Positions 7,955 through 16,810 of a stretch of DNA of 46,323 nucleotides are shown piece by piece (position 1 is the first letter of the stretch; every line of letters starts with the position of its first letter). The stretch is from contig CACYYS010000028.1 in the NCBI GenBank assembly GCA_902778725.1, forward strand, positions 1 to 46,323. Reading direction: 5' to 3'. The notes under the pieces were generated by a model. That model was not told where the DNA came from. It searched no databases and saw only the letters and a list, made by a program, of their open reading frames with translations. The position numbers were made by a program, and so were the translations under genes. This DNA comes from an uncultured Ruminococcus sp. Lineage in GTDB: Bacteria; Bacillota; Clostridia; Oscillospirales; CAG-272.

Positions 7955-9157
7955 TTATGACTTCTTCCTGCCGCGGAGGAAGAGGAAGATCCCCGCGCCG
8001 AGGACGATCACCGCGGCGGGGATGATCCAGAGGAGCGGCGAGAGAGGCGCGGACGATTGCGGAGCGTCGCCGCCAGGAATCCCGGGTTCCTCTTCGTCCG
8101 GGGAGAGCTCGGTGCGCGGCGTCTTCCGGCCGAAGACCAGAGGCTCCGTCTCTATCGCGGCGGGAAGGGTGTAATCGGTCTGCGCGCGATCCTCGAAGAG
8201 CTTCGTGACCTTGGAAAAGTTCCCTTCCCCGGCGGAAACGGCGCTGTAGATCAGCCGATAGCCGTTTTTGGCGGTCGTCTCCGCGCCGCCTCCGGCGGGA
8301 GAGAACTCGCCGATCTCGCCGGAGAGCCACTCGAGCGTGACGGAGTCGAGCGTTCCTTTGTTCGTACCGCCGACGATCCTGCCGATCCGGGCGTGTTCCC
8401 CGACCCGGAGGACAGTCTTTGCCGTAACGTCAAAGGTGACGCCGATCGGCGCGTAATAGAGGAGGTCGACCTGGGCGTTGCCCTCCACCGTGACGGTGGA
8501 GGTTCCGGTCAGCTTCTGGTTTTTGATCTGGCGGGAAAAGGCGGCGATCACAAGGTGAGAGCCGCTGCGCACCGTGACGGAGGCGCTTTTGCTGACGGCG
8601 GTCGGCGGGTTTTTGCCGCCGTCGACCGTCGACTGTCCGTTCTGATACCCGGCGAGGATCGTGAAGCCGTTTGCGACGGAGGAGCCGTTAAAAGCGGCGT
8701 TCTCGCTCGCCATCCGCACGCCGGTATCGAGGACGAAGGGATAGTGCTGCGCGATGATAAAATAATATTTCCCGGTCAGGTGATAATCAAGGTCCCGCAC
8801 GGTAACGGCCCCGGTGCAGACGTAACGGAACTCGCCCGTGATGTAGACGGCGCCCGCCGTCTTCCGGTAGTCGACCCCGTCCCACACCGAGGTCAGCGTC
8901 ACGTTGCCGACGTAGGCGGCGCTGTGCTGGAAGGTCTTGCTCTGCGTATACTCCCCGCAGACGACGATCGTGCACGCCTTGCGAAGATCGAGCGCGGCGT
9001 ACGCGTCCTTCATCGAGCCGAGCGCCTGCTCCGGGGAGGAGCCGTCCCCCGTCCCGCCGTTTTTGAGATAGACGACCTCCGCTCCCGCCGCGCTCGCGGG
9101 GAGCGCGCAAAGGAGAAGGAGGAGGGAGAAGAGAAAGAGAAAACCGAGTTTTTTCAT
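7955..9157 (-). CDS. membrane-anchored beta-helix-like surface protein
   Basis: This 400-residue protein has a signal peptide (about residues 1-23) and, after a GTGDGSSPEQAL segment like those that open beta-helix proteins, a repetitive strand-rich body with SVTVRSGSHL and STVTVEGNAQV turns. A Pro/Glu-rich linker leads to one transmembrane helix (about 372-393) and the tail RGRKKS. The TLTS..DGVDYR block near residue 90 is shared with the longer protein at 6109-7638, so the two are relatives placed tail to tail. Here the anchor is a plain membrane helix without a TG-type sorting motif. TAAAGGAG, which overlaps the end of the upstream gene, sets the start; the two genes form one transcript. 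Function is unknown, probably surface binding. Confidence 0.65.
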   Translation of the reverse strand: MKKLGFLFLFSLLLLLCALPASAAGAEVVYLKNGGTGDGSSPEQALGSMKDAYAALDLRKACTIVVCGEYTQSKTFQHSAAYVGNVTLTSVWDGVDYRKTAGAVYITGEFRYVCTGAVTVRDLDYHLTGKYYFIIAQHYPFVLDTGVRMASENAAFNGSSVANGFTILAGYQNGQSTVDGGKNPPTAVSKSASVTVRSGSHLVIAAFSRQIKNQKLTGTSTVTVEGNAQVDLLYYAPIGVTFDVTAKTVLRVGEHARIGRIVGGTNKGTLDSVTLEWLSGEIGEFSPAGGGAETTAKNGYRLIYSAVSAGEGNFSKVTKLFEDRAQTDYTLPAAIETEPLVFGRKTPRTELSPDEEEPGIPGGDAPQSSAPLSPLLWIIPAAVIVLGAGIFLFLRGRKKS

Positions 9158-9168
9158 ACCGTTCTCCT

Positions 9169-11325
9169 TTACTCACAGACAAGGAGCCTGTCCTTGACCG
9201 TCACGACCTCGGCGCCGTAGAAGAGGATCGAAGCGTTGCCGAAATCAAGATCGACCGTGTTGCTCTCCCGCCGCAGAACGACCGGAATATAGACGTAATC
9301 CCGGGATCCTTCCCTGCCGGCGTCCCCTGTCTTATAGAAGGGGACGGCGCCGAAGGAATTGCTGTTGACGCTGACGGCGGCATCGACGATCGTGCTGCCG
9401 GGGTTGGCGAAATTGACCTTGAGGAAGACCTCTTCCCCCTCGCGGCTGCCCTCGATCTTCACCCGGATGAGGCCGCTTGCGGCGCCGTCCTCCGCTGTCT
9501 TTACGGAGAAGGAGATCTCGCCGATCCCCTCGGGCGTCTCTTCGAAGATCCGCTCGACGAGGATATCGTCGAGGATCGCATAGCGGTAGGCGGGCTCGTC
9601 CCGCAGCATCATACCGAACTCCATCGTCTCCCCCTTTGCGGTGAAGACGAGCTCCCGGCGCACAAACTCGGACTGTCCGCTGACCGAGACGTGCTGCATC
9701 GCCTGCGCGCCGTCGGCGCGGGCAAAGATCAGCGCGGTGGTCTCCTGGGTCGCGATCGCGTAGAAGGAGGCGCGGTAGGTCTTGCCGGGAGTGAGGCCCG
9801 TGAGCGTGGTATACGCCTCGCTCGTCCCCTCTCCGACGCCGTTTACCTGCAGCGCTCCGTCGCCGAAATAGGCGTAGGAGGTCAGCTTTGCGTCCCCCTT
9901 CACCGTCCAGGCGCCGAGCGAGCCGCTCTCAAAGTCGGGGTCCGCCAGCTTCAGCGTATCGGCGACGCGCAGCGCGGTCTTGGGGATGTAATAGGTATCC
10001 CCCTCGATCCGGCCGCCGGCGGCGAGGAGCAGTTTTTCAAAGTTTTCGCGGAACATCTCCATCAGCCCGGAGAGATAGTAGCGCTCCGGGTTGCCGAGGT
10101 GGCACATCCAGAGGCCGGTGTTGTTCTTCGTCTCCTCGACCGGCTTGTTGACGATATACCCCTTGCCGTCCTGCCAGATCTTTTCGTGCGCCTCCTCCGG
10201 GAGGGAGGAGAGACCGCCGACGATCCCGAGGACGGGGAGGAACATCACGCCGCGCGCGTCATAGCCCGAGAGGGAGAAGATGCGGCTGGTCGCAAGGAAA
10301 TCGCCGTTCCCGTAAAGGAGCGCGAGGAGGGAGAACGCCATGTTGATATCCACCCGTCCCTGCTCGTGGAGCGCGCGGTCGGTGTGGTAGTAATAGCCGC
10401 GGCGAGTGCAGGTCTTCTCCGCCTCGATGATCGCGGCGCGCCAGTCGTCCGGGTACTTGCGGTAAAGGTCAAAGGACATCTCAACGATCTTGCGCTGCCA
10501 GGAGTCCTCCGGGAAAACCAGCGCCGAGCGCCGGATCAGCGTGGGGATATCCGACTCGAAGTACGCCATCGAATACATCGCGATGATAAAGTCCCCCCAC
10601 GGCACGTTATCGGAATCGCCGGTCACGGGAGTGAAAACGGAGGAAAGGTCGAGCGCGACGTTGGGCATCCCCGCCGCGACCATACCGAGGGTGTTGTTCT
10701 CGATCCACGGCTCCTCGCACCAGGGGTAGCGGTTGCCGTACTCCGCCCGGCCGAGGAAGGGGGAGACGTAATTCTTGTTTTTGGCGAGAGCGTAAGCGCC
10801 GACCGAGCGCTGTCCGCCGCCCATATCATAGACGTCGTACTTCACCCAGTCCTCGGTGATCGTCTTCGTCGTCACCGTGCCGTACTTCTCGAACATATCG
10901 CGCAGGATATACTGGTCGAGGATATCGATGCCGAAGGCGTCGGCGATCCAGAGCTCGTAAAGCTTCTCCTGTTCGTTATAAAACAGCTTCGCCACCTTTT
11001 GATGGTAGGGGTTGTTCGGCGTGTCGCTGCCCGCGCAGACCCGGTACCACTCGTCCGGGAGCGCGATCCGGGGTGTGCCGTCCTTGTTCCAGACAAACTT
11101 GTAGTCGGTCGTGAAAGAAACGAGCTTGGAGACGTATCCCGCCGCCGTCTTGTCAAGATAGTCCTGCTTTGAGAGTTCATAAAATCCCGTCGGCACGTCC
11201 GGTCCCTCCGCGGGATCGGTCTCCGCCGGGCTCGCCGTTTCGGCGGGCGTCTCCGGTCTCTCCCCGCAGGCGACCAGAAGGAGGCAGGCGAACAGAAACA
11301 AAAACAACAATCGCGATCTCTTCAT
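9169..11325 (-). CDS. lipoprotein with ADP-ribosylglycohydrolase-like domain and C-terminal beta-sandwich modules
   Basis: This 718-residue protein starts at ATG 11325 (AAAGGG upstream, signal peptide right after); an in-frame upstream extension lacks both. The lipobox Cys is residue 20 (LLVAC). Residues of about 120-440 resemble the ADP-ribosylglycohydrolase fold: VPWGDFIIAMYSMAYFES, PDDWRAAI, and LLYGNGDFLATSRIFSLSGYDA. That family usually has a G-x-D-x-D metal motif at the last site; here it reads GYDARG, so one Asp is lost and metal binding or activity may differ. After it comes a carbohydrate-binding-like sandwich (DPDFESGSLGAWTV) and a second strand-rich module. A TATACT -10 lies at 11403-11398. 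It is followed in the same transcript by the beta-helix gene. Secreted members of this family may act on glycans rather than ADP-ribose; that is inference. Confidence 0.65.
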   Translation of the reverse strand: MKRSRLLFLFLFACLLLVACGERPETPAETASPAETDPAEGPDVPTGFYELSKQDYLDKTAAGYVSKLVSFTTDYKFVWNKDGTPRIALPDEWYRVCAGSDTPNNPYHQKVAKLFYNEQEKLYELWIADAFGIDILDQYILRDMFEKYGTVTTKTITEDWVKYDVYDMGGGQRSVGAYALAKNKNYVSPFLGRAEYGNRYPWCEEPWIENNTLGMVAAGMPNVALDLSSVFTPVTGDSDNVPWGDFIIAMYSMAYFESDIPTLIRRSALVFPEDSWQRKIVEMSFDLYRKYPDDWRAAIIEAEKTCTRRGYYYHTDRALHEQGRVDINMAFSLLALLYGNGDFLATSRIFSLSGYDARGVMFLPVLGIVGGLSSLPEEAHEKIWQDGKGYIVNKPVEETKNNTGLWMCHLGNPERYYLSGLMEMFRENFEKLLLAAGGRIEGDTYYIPKTALRVADTLKLADPDFESGSLGAWTVKGDAKLTSYAYFGDGALQVNGVGEGTSEAYTTLTGLTPGKTYRASFYAIATQETTALIFARADGAQAMQHVSVSGQSEFVRRELVFTAKGETMEFGMMLRDEPAYRYAILDDILVERIFEETPEGIGEISFSVKTAEDGAASGLIRVKIEGSREGEEVFLKVNFANPGSTIVDAAVSVNSNSFGAVPFYKTGDAGREGSRDYVYIPVVLRRESNTVDLDFGNASILFYGAEVVTVKDRLLVCE

Positions 11326-11361
11326 ATACGGCCCTTTCTTTTCCGAACTCTGCCGGCGCAA

Positions 11362-11377
11362 GGTCTCCTTGGAGACC
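11362..11377. repeat. inverted repeat in the leader of the ADP-ribosylglycohydrolase-like gene
   Basis: GGTCTCC and GGAGACC flank two bases, between the putative -10 (11398-11403) and the start codon. It could be an operator or a leader hairpin. Confidence 0.4.
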
Positions 11378-11478
11378 GCGCGGCAGGATCTGGATACAGT
11401 ATAACAGAAAAAAGCCGGAAAGGAATTCTGTTTTTCGATTTTTGCGATTGTATTTTTCGGTTTTTCGGGTACTGACGC

Positions 11479-11508
11479 AAAAACCCCCGGAACGTCACGT
11501 TCCGGGGG
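11479..11508 (-). terminator. terminator after the Ig-like gene (lysS-side transcript)
   Basis: On the minus strand CCCCCGGAACG and CGTTCCGGGGG pair across a 3-base loop and are followed by five T. Confidence 0.88.
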
Positions 11509-11583
11509 CTTTCCCAAAGCAAAGACAGACAGCGCCGCCGCGCCGGACAGACGCGCGGACCGTTTTTTTGCAAGGATCCGTTT

Positions 11584-12543
11584 TTACGGTTTTTTCTTGA
11601 TCATCACGGCAAAGACAACGCCGAATCCGGCGCCGGCCGCCGCGGCGCAAAGCACCGCGATCGCCCACCAGGGGAAGCTCCCGTCCGATTGCCCGACGGT
11701 TTCGCCTGTCGTCAGAGCGGCCGTGTCCGTTCCCGTTTCTCCCGGCTTTCCGGTTTCCGCCGCGGGCGCCGGCTCCGTCTCCGTCGCGGAAGTCTCGTGC
11801 GTGTTGCCGGGATCGGCCGTTACCTGCTGCCTCTCGGTAACGGTCACGGAGACCACGCTGCTGTAGATCTTTCCGCCGCCGGCGGATTCCACCAGACATA
11901 TATAATTGCGGGTCCCCAGCTGATCCGTTTCGCAAAGCAGATAATCCGACGTTTCCGTCCCGCGATTGACCGCGCGGATGTCCTCCAGCCTGCCGGTATC
12001 GGTCTCGTACCAGAGGAAGGAAAGCTGCGTTCCGTCAACGGTTTTGGCGACGCAGCGGATCTCCGCCTGGTCGCCCTGCTCCACGGCAAGCTCCGCGGGG
12101 ATGCTCACGATCTCCGGCGGCGTCTTCCCGGCGCCGACGTTGATCCGGTTCTTTTTGCTGGTCACGCTGCCGCCGGCGTTTGTTATCACGCACCAAAGGT
12201 TGGCGCCGTCCAGTTCGCTCCCGATCCCTTCAAAAATGTAGGCGAAGACGTTGCCTTCCAGCCGGCGGGGACCGTAAGACGATCCCGCGTACCCTTCCCA
12301 ATCCTGCTGCGCCGCCCCGTTTATTTCGGAAACGGAGTAGGTCTTCCCTCTCCAATCCATATACCACGAGGCTTGCAGATCGGTCCCTTCCGCTTTGACC
12401 GTGTAGATCGCCACGCTGTTTTCGGGATACTCCGGACTTTGCGGCTGCAGGAGAATAACGGGTTTTTCCGACGCGGCCGCCGCAGGGACCGCCGAAAGAG
12501 CAACCAACAGCAGGACCGACAGTAGACAGATCGCTTTTTTCAT
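11584..12543 (-). CDS. membrane-anchored protein with two Ig-like domains
   Basis: This 319-residue surface protein has a signal peptide (about 1-24), two Ig-like beta-sandwich domains, a Thr/Glu-rich low-complexity stalk (about 235-280), one transmembrane helix (about 287-312) and a basic tail (MIKKKP). The first Ig-like domain spans about 28-135, with a Trp in QASWYMDW and a Cys in LWCVITN; the second spans about 140-235, with EIRCVAK, FLWYE and NYICLVES. The repeated W...C pattern is the Ig core. AAAGGAG precedes the ATG. It is the last gene of the lysS-side minus-strand run and is followed by a strong terminator. No enzyme domain is seen; a binding or adhesion role is likely. Confidence 0.65.
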   Translation of the reverse strand: MKKAICLLSVLLLVALSAVPAAAASEKPVILLQPQSPEYPENSVAIYTVKAEGTDLQASWYMDWRGKTYSVSEINGAAQQDWEGYAGSSYGPRRLEGNVFAYIFEGIGSELDGANLWCVITNAGGSVTSKKNRINVGAGKTPPEIVSIPAELAVEQGDQAEIRCVAKTVDGTQLSFLWYETDTGRLEDIRAVNRGTETSDYLLCETDQLGTRNYICLVESAGGGKIYSSVVSVTVTERQQVTADPGNTHETSATETEPAPAAETGKPGETGTDTAALTTGETVGQSDGSFPWWAIAVLCAAAAGAGFGVVFAVMIKKKP

Positions 12544-12571
12544 AAGTTTTCTCCTTTTCTTTTTCCGGGAT

Positions 12572-12601
12572 TCAATACAACTTCGCGCCGGCGGGGATGT
12601 G
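12572..12601 (-). pseudogene. second copy of the lysS 3' end (remnant)
   Basis: Thirty bases on the minus strand encode HIPAGAKLY plus a stop, identical in protein to the last nine residues of lysS (12954-12983). The two DNA copies differ at 8 or so positions that are all synonymous, so this is a diverged allele, not a recent copy. The reading frame is not open upstream. The zinc-ribbon gene lies between the two copies. Confidence 0.75.
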
Positions 12602-12618
12602 GAATCTATCAGAGTGCT

Positions 12619-12933
12619 TCAGTCTTCTTTTCGACAGAATCCCTTGTGCCCGCAATTCGGGCATTTGAAAACACGGTCCGAATTGACGTGTAGGGAGAGC
12701 GCCGCCTGCCACCACTTGGGGCGGAACTTATGGCCGCATTCCGGGCAAACGTAGGTGTTTTTTGACAAAACGGCCCCCGCGATCGCAGTAGCCGAAACAA
12801 TTATCAAAACTGTCGGTATGGCGATAACGTACCACTCGACTTCGTATTTCTGATCTCCGAAATGCACTTCGCATGAAGTCAATGATAAAGCGAGTAAAAG
12901 CGCGACTGTCAAAAGCACTGTTGCCTTTTTCAT
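12619..12933 (-). CDS. small membrane lipoprotein with zinc ribbon
   Basis: This 104-residue protein has a lipobox signal peptide (Cys21, LTSC), a second hydrophobic segment (about 34-56) and a C-terminal zinc ribbon with CPEC at 63-66 and CPNC at 91-94, separated by a Trp-rich basic stretch (RPKWWQ). If both hydrophobic parts span the membrane, the ribbon would face the cytoplasm; if the lipobox is used, the topology is less certain. AGGAGG stands 6 nt before the ATG. It follows lysS by 20 nt and is bounded on the other side by a lysS 3'-end remnant, which marks it as a gene inserted at the end of lysS. Similar short zinc-ribbon proteins occur in Clostridia, with no known role that I can name. 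Confidence 0.7.
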   Translation of the reverse strand: MKKATVLLTVALLLALSLTSCEVHFGDQKYEVEWYVIAIPTVLIIVSATAIAGAVLSKNTYVCPECGHKFRPKWWQAALSLHVNSDRVFKCPNCGHKGFCRKED

Positions 12934-12953
12934 AAAAACCTCCTGGATATAAG

Positions 12954-14954
12954 TCAGTACAGTTTTGCGCCTGCCGGAATGTGCGGGTCGACCTGGAGCA
13001 GCGTCAGTTTTTCTTCTTCGCCGACGTGGTGGACGGCGGAGAGGAGCATACCGCAGGACTCGATACCCATCATCGCGCGCGGCGGGAGGTTGGTGATCGC
13101 AATCAGCGTCTTGCCGATAAGCTGTTCGGGCTCATAGAAGGCGTGAATACCGCTTAAAATGGTGCGATCCGTGCCTGTCCCGTCGTCGAGCGTGAACTTC
13201 AGCAGTTTTTTGGACTTGGGCACCGCCTCGCAAGCTTTGACCTTCACCGCGCGGAAATCGCTCTTGGAGAAGGTCTCGAAATCGACGAAATCGGCAAAAA
13301 GCGGCTCGATCTGCACACCTGAAAAGTCCGGTTTTTCCGCTGAAATGATCGGAGCGCCCTCGATCGCGGGCGTCCGGTCGGGAGCCGCGGTCTCCTTTCC
13401 GCCGGCGGCCTGCGCCGCGTTGTTGGCGGCGTTCTTCGCCGCTCCCTGGCTCTTCATCGTCGGGAAGAGCAGCACGTCGCGGATCGCGGCGGAGTCGGTC
13501 AGGAGCATCACGAGACGGTCGATCCCGTAGCCGACGCCGCCCGTAGGCGGCATCCCGATCTCCAGCGCGTTGAGAAAGTCCTCGTCGGTGTGGTTCGCCT
13601 CGGCGTCGCCGGCGGCGGCCAGAGCGTCCTGCGCGGCGAAGCGCTCGCGCTGGTCGATCGGGTCGTTGAGCTCGGAATAGGCGTTGGCCATCTCCCAGCC
13701 GTTGATGTAAAGCTCAAAGCGCTCGACCTTTCCGGGGTCGTCCGGCTTCTTTTTGGTCAGGGGGCTGATCTCCACCGGATGCTCGGTGATAAAGACCGGC
13801 TGGATCAGCTTGTCCTCGCAATAGGTATCGAAAAAGAGATTGAGGATGTCCCCGCGCTTGTGGCGGGGCTCGACGGCGATGTTATGCTCGCGGGCGAGCG
13901 CGCGCGCCTCCTCCTCGGTCTCCACCTTATCGAAGTCGACGCCCGCAAAACGGCGGACCGCCTCCGTCATCGTCAGCCGCTCAAAGGGACGGCCGAGATC
14001 GATCTCTTTGCCGGCGTAGGTGATCTTCGTCGATCCGCAGACCGTCTCCGCCAGGTGGCGGAAGAGCGCCTCGGTCAGCTCCATGATGCCGTTGTAATCG
14101 GTATACGCCTGATAGAGCTCCATCAAAGTGAACTCCGGATTGTGGCGGGTATCGACCCCCTCGTTGCGGAAGACGCGGCCGATCTCGTAGACCTTTTCCA
14201 AGCCCCCGACGATCAGGCGCTTGAGGTAAAGCTCCAGCGAGATACGGAGCTTGACGTCCTCGTCGAGAGCGTTATAGTGCGTCTCAAAGGGGCGGGCGGC
14301 GGCGCCGCCGGCGTTGGAGACGAGCATCGGCGTCTCGACCTCCATAAATCCCCGCGCGTCAAGGAAGCGCCGGATCTCACGGATGATCTGCGAGCGCTTG
14401 ATAAAGGTGTCCCGGACCTCCGGATTGACGATCAGATCGACGTAGCGCTGGCGATAGCGCATATCCGGATCCTGCAGACCGTGGAACTTCTCCGGCAGGG
14501 GGTTGAGGGATTTGGAGAGAAGCGTGACGGACTTTGCGTGGACGGAGACCTCGCCGGTCTTGGTCCGGAAGACAAAACCGGAAACGCCGAGCAGATCCCC
14601 GACGTCCATCCTTTTGAAGGCGGCGTAAGCCTCCTCCCCGAGGTCGTCCCGCGCCATATAGCACTGGATCGTCCCCTCTTTGTCCTGGATCTTGCAGAAG
14701 GACGCCTTGCCCATCACGCGCTTGACCATCATCCGGCCGGCGACGGTCACGTCCTTGTTTTCCAGCTCCGCAAAACGGTCCGTGATCTCCGTGCTGTGGT
14801 GGGTCACGTCGAACTTTGTGATCCGGTAGGGGTCCTTCCCCGCCGCGACCAGATCCGCCAGCTTCTGCCGCCTGACGGCGCGCTCGCTGGTGGAGCGGGC
14901 GGCTTCCTCCGCCGCGCTCATCTCCGCCGTGTCATTTCTGTTTTCCTGCATCAT
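12954..14954 (-). CDS. lysS: lysyl-tRNA synthetase, class II, with C-terminal tRNA-binding domain
   Basis: This cytoplasmic enzyme charges tRNA-Lys with lysine. At 666 residues it is well beyond the usual length of about 490-510. Residues 1-160 hold the OB-fold anticodon-binding domain. Residues of about 185-505 form the class II core with motif 1 (FMEVETPML), motif 2 ([15 protein letters not shown]) and motif 3 ([12 protein letters not shown]). An Ala-rich linker (about 510-550) leads to a Trbp111/EMAP-II-type tRNA-binding domain (about 560-666: [31 protein letters not shown]), of the kind normally found at the end of MetRS. The start may be 14954 or the next codon. It follows greA by 14 nt in the ftsE-to-lysS run. 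The last codons are duplicated at 12572-12601. Confidence 0.95.
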   Translation of the reverse strand: MMQENRNDTAEMSAAEEAARSTSERAVRRQKLADLVAAGKDPYRITKFDVTHHSTEITDRFAELENKDVTVAGRMMVKRVMGKASFCKIQDKEGTIQCYMARDDLGEEAYAAFKRMDVGDLLGVSGFVFRTKTGEVSVHAKSVTLLSKSLNPLPEKFHGLQDPDMRYRQRYVDLIVNPEVRDTFIKRSQIIREIRRFLDARGFMEVETPMLVSNAGGAAARPFETHYNALDEDVKLRISLELYLKRLIVGGLEKVYEIGRVFRNEGVDTRHNPEFTLMELYQAYTDYNGIMELTEALFRHLAETVCGSTKITYAGKEIDLGRPFERLTMTEAVRRFAGVDFDKVETEEEARALAREHNIAVEPRHKRGDILNLFFDTYCEDKLIQPVFITEHPVEISPLTKKKPDDPGKVERFELYINGWEMANAYSELNDPIDQRERFAAQDALAAAGDAEANHTDEDFLNALEIGMPPTGGVGYGIDRLVMLLTDSAAIRDVLLFPTMKSQGAAKNAANNAAQAAGGKETAAPDRTPAIEGAPIISAEKPDFSGVQIEPLFADFVDFETFSKSDFRAVKVKACEAVPKSKKLLKFTLDDGTGTDRTILSGIHAFYEPEQLIGKTLIAITNLPPRAMMGIESCGMLLSAVHHVGEEEKLTLLQVDPHIPAGAKLY

Positions 14955-14968
14955 ATCAGTCCCTTATA

Positions 14969-15457
14969 TCAGTCCTTTGCCGTTCTCGAGATCTCGAGGA
15001 TCTTCATTTTCTTCTCGCCCTTCGGCGTATGGATGGAGACCTCGTCCCCCTGGTGCTTGCCGATCAGCGCGACGCCGATGGGAGAGCGGTCAGAGATCTT
15101 GTTCTCAAACGGATCCGCCTCGTTGGAGCCGACGATCTTATAGATTTTCTCCTTCCCGGTGGAAAGGTCGGTCAGCCTGACGGTGGATCCGAGGTGCGCG
15201 GTGGAGTGATCCAGCCCGCTCTCGTCCACGACCGAGGTGTGCAGGATGATCTGCTCGAGCTCGGCGATGCGCGCTTCGACCTTCGCCTGCTCGTTGCGGG
15301 CCTCGTCGTACTCGGAGTTCTCGCTCAGATCGCCGAAGGAACGGGCGATCGCCAGATTCTCCTTGACCTCCTGCCGCTTATGATTTTTGAGAAAGTCCAG
15401 TTCCTCCTTGAGGGAACGCAGCCCCTCCTCGGTATTGAAGAGTTGTTTTGTTGCCAT
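14969..15457 (-). CDS. greA: transcription elongation factor GreA
   Basis: This 162-residue factor enters the RNA polymerase secondary channel and helps cleave the 3' end of RNA in stalled complexes. The N-terminal coiled coil carries the tip motif GDLSENSEYDEA (about 42-53) with the acidic residues that hold magnesium. The C-terminal domain has the usual GSTVRLTD and SPIGVALIGK segments. AGGAG precedes the ATG. It is directly followed by lysS, an order seen in many Firmicutes. Confidence 0.97.
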   Translation of the reverse strand: MATKQLFNTEEGLRSLKEELDFLKNHKRQEVKENLAIARSFGDLSENSEYDEARNEQAKVEARIAELEQIILHTSVVDESGLDHSTAHLGSTVRLTDLSTGKEKIYKIVGSNEADPFENKISDRSPIGVALIGKHQGDEVSIHTPKGEKKMKILEISRTAKD

Positions 15458-15489
15458 GTCTTTTCTCCTGATCTATTTTGATTTTATTT

Positions 15490-16740
15490 TTATCGGGTTT
15501 CGATCGCTTCGCGGAGGACGCGCGCCGCGTCGCGGAGCTGGGAGTCGGTCGCGTCGGTCAGCTTGTTGAGGTTGACCTTCCGCTCCTCCTCCGGCTGCTC
15601 GGAGATCACGTCCGGGGTAACGCCCTTGCCGTGATAATTGGCGGAAAACGGGGGGAGATAATACGCCACGGTGAGGGAAACGACGCTCCCGTCGGGGAGG
15701 GTGACGATCGACTGCATCGTCCCCTTGCCGTAGGTCTGCGTGCCGACGACCTTGGCGAGCTTGTAATCCTGCAGAGCGGAGGAGAAGAGCTCCGCCGCGC
15801 TCGCGGTGCTGCCGTCGACGAGCACCGTCATCGGCATATCGAGACAGCTTGCGTCCGAGTCGATCTGCCGGTCGTTTTCCTCTCCCTTATAGTCGAGACG
15901 GATGATCGGTCCCGCCGGCAGGAGGAGATCGAGGATCTCACAGATCGCGTCGAGGTTCCCGCCCGGGTTCGAGCGCAGGTCAAAGAGGAACCCCTCCGCA
16001 CCCCCGCTCCTTGCCGCTTCGATCGCCTCGCGAAACTGCGCGGGAGTCTTTGCGTTGAAGCTGAGGATCCTTACGACCGCCATTTTATGCGCGCTGTCGT
16101 CGTAAAAATGCCAGTTGACCGTTACCTCCTCCACCGTCTGCCGGACGATGGAAAAGGCGATCTCGCGGTCCGTATCCGGCCGGTAAACGGTAAAGGAGAC
16201 CGTGGTGCCGACCTCGCCGCGCATCCGGGCGATCGCCCCGTAATAGCCGAGGGCGGCGACCGACTCCTCGCCGACCGCCACGATCAGATCGCCGGGGAGC
16301 ATCCCCGCCGCCTCCGCGGGCGAGTCGGTATAGACGCTCAGCGTTTCGAGCGCGCCGTAGTCCGCGTTATAGAGGACGGAAATGCCGATCCCCGCGAACT
16401 CCCCTTCCCGCTCGGAGAAATAGTCCTCGGACTCGTCGGCGGTCAGATACTGACCGAACTGGTCCTCCGTGCCGGCGACAAAGCCGCGCATGATCATATC
16501 GGAAAAGTAGTCCGCGTCGATCGCGTCGACGTAATAGGTACGGTAGACCTCGGCGATGTTTTTCATTTTACCGAGCAGCTCCGGCGTCAGAAAGACGTCG
16601 TCGATCCACTCGGGCGCCGCCGTTTTCGCTTCCGCCTGCCGGACCTTCCTTTGCATCACGGTATAGGTGCATTGGAAGGTGACGGCGATACAAAGCAGAC
16701 AGAGAAAAACGGTGAGAAGAATGCTGTATTTCCTTTTCAT
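15490..16740 (-). CDS. S41-family carboxy-terminal processing protease
   Basis: This 416-residue membrane-anchored serine protease acts outside the membrane. It has an N-terminal signal anchor (about 6-28), a PDZ domain (about 105-195, GIGISV and GMLPGDLIVAV) and the S41 core. The Ser/Lys catalytic pair is Ser314 (TASAAE) and Lys339 (YGKGTMQ), 25 residues apart as in CtpB-type enzymes. It is encoded just after the M23 hydrolase, so it may trim that protein or FtsX-linked factors, or act in sporulation signalling as CtpB does. There is no Shine-Dalgarno sequence before the ATG; instead a strong palindrome lies at 16763-16778, which is unusual among its neighbours. Confidence 0.92.
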   Translation of the reverse strand: MKRKYSILLTVFLCLLCIAVTFQCTYTVMQRKVRQAEAKTAAPEWIDDVFLTPELLGKMKNIAEVYRTYYVDAIDADYFSDMIMRGFVAGTEDQFGQYLTADESEDYFSEREGEFAGIGISVLYNADYGALETLSVYTDSPAEAAGMLPGDLIVAVGEESVAALGYYGAIARMRGEVGTTVSFTVYRPDTDREIAFSIVRQTVEEVTVNWHFYDDSAHKMAVVRILSFNAKTPAQFREAIEAARSGGAEGFLFDLRSNPGGNLDAICEILDLLLPAGPIIRLDYKGEENDRQIDSDASCLDMPMTVLVDGSTASAAELFSSALQDYKLAKVVGTQTYGKGTMQSIVTLPDGSVVSLTVAYYLPPFSANYHGKGVTPDVISEQPEEERKVNLNKLTDATDSQLRDAARVLREAIETR

Positions 16741-16762
16741 TGTAAAAGAGAGCGGCAGCCGA

Positions 16763-16778
16763 CGGCAGCCGGCTGCCG
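16763..16778 (-). promoter_or_regulatory. alternative hairpins before the S41 protease start
   Basis: CGGCAGCCGGCTGCCG is a perfect palindrome. A neighbouring copy of CGGCTGCC closer to the start (16753-16760) can pair with the same bases, giving two exclusive folds in the mRNA. The gene has no clear ribosome site, so these folds may govern its translation. Confidence 0.4.
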
Positions 16779-16810
16779 GGGATGATCCCTTTTTTTCAGA
16801 TTTGCGCCGG

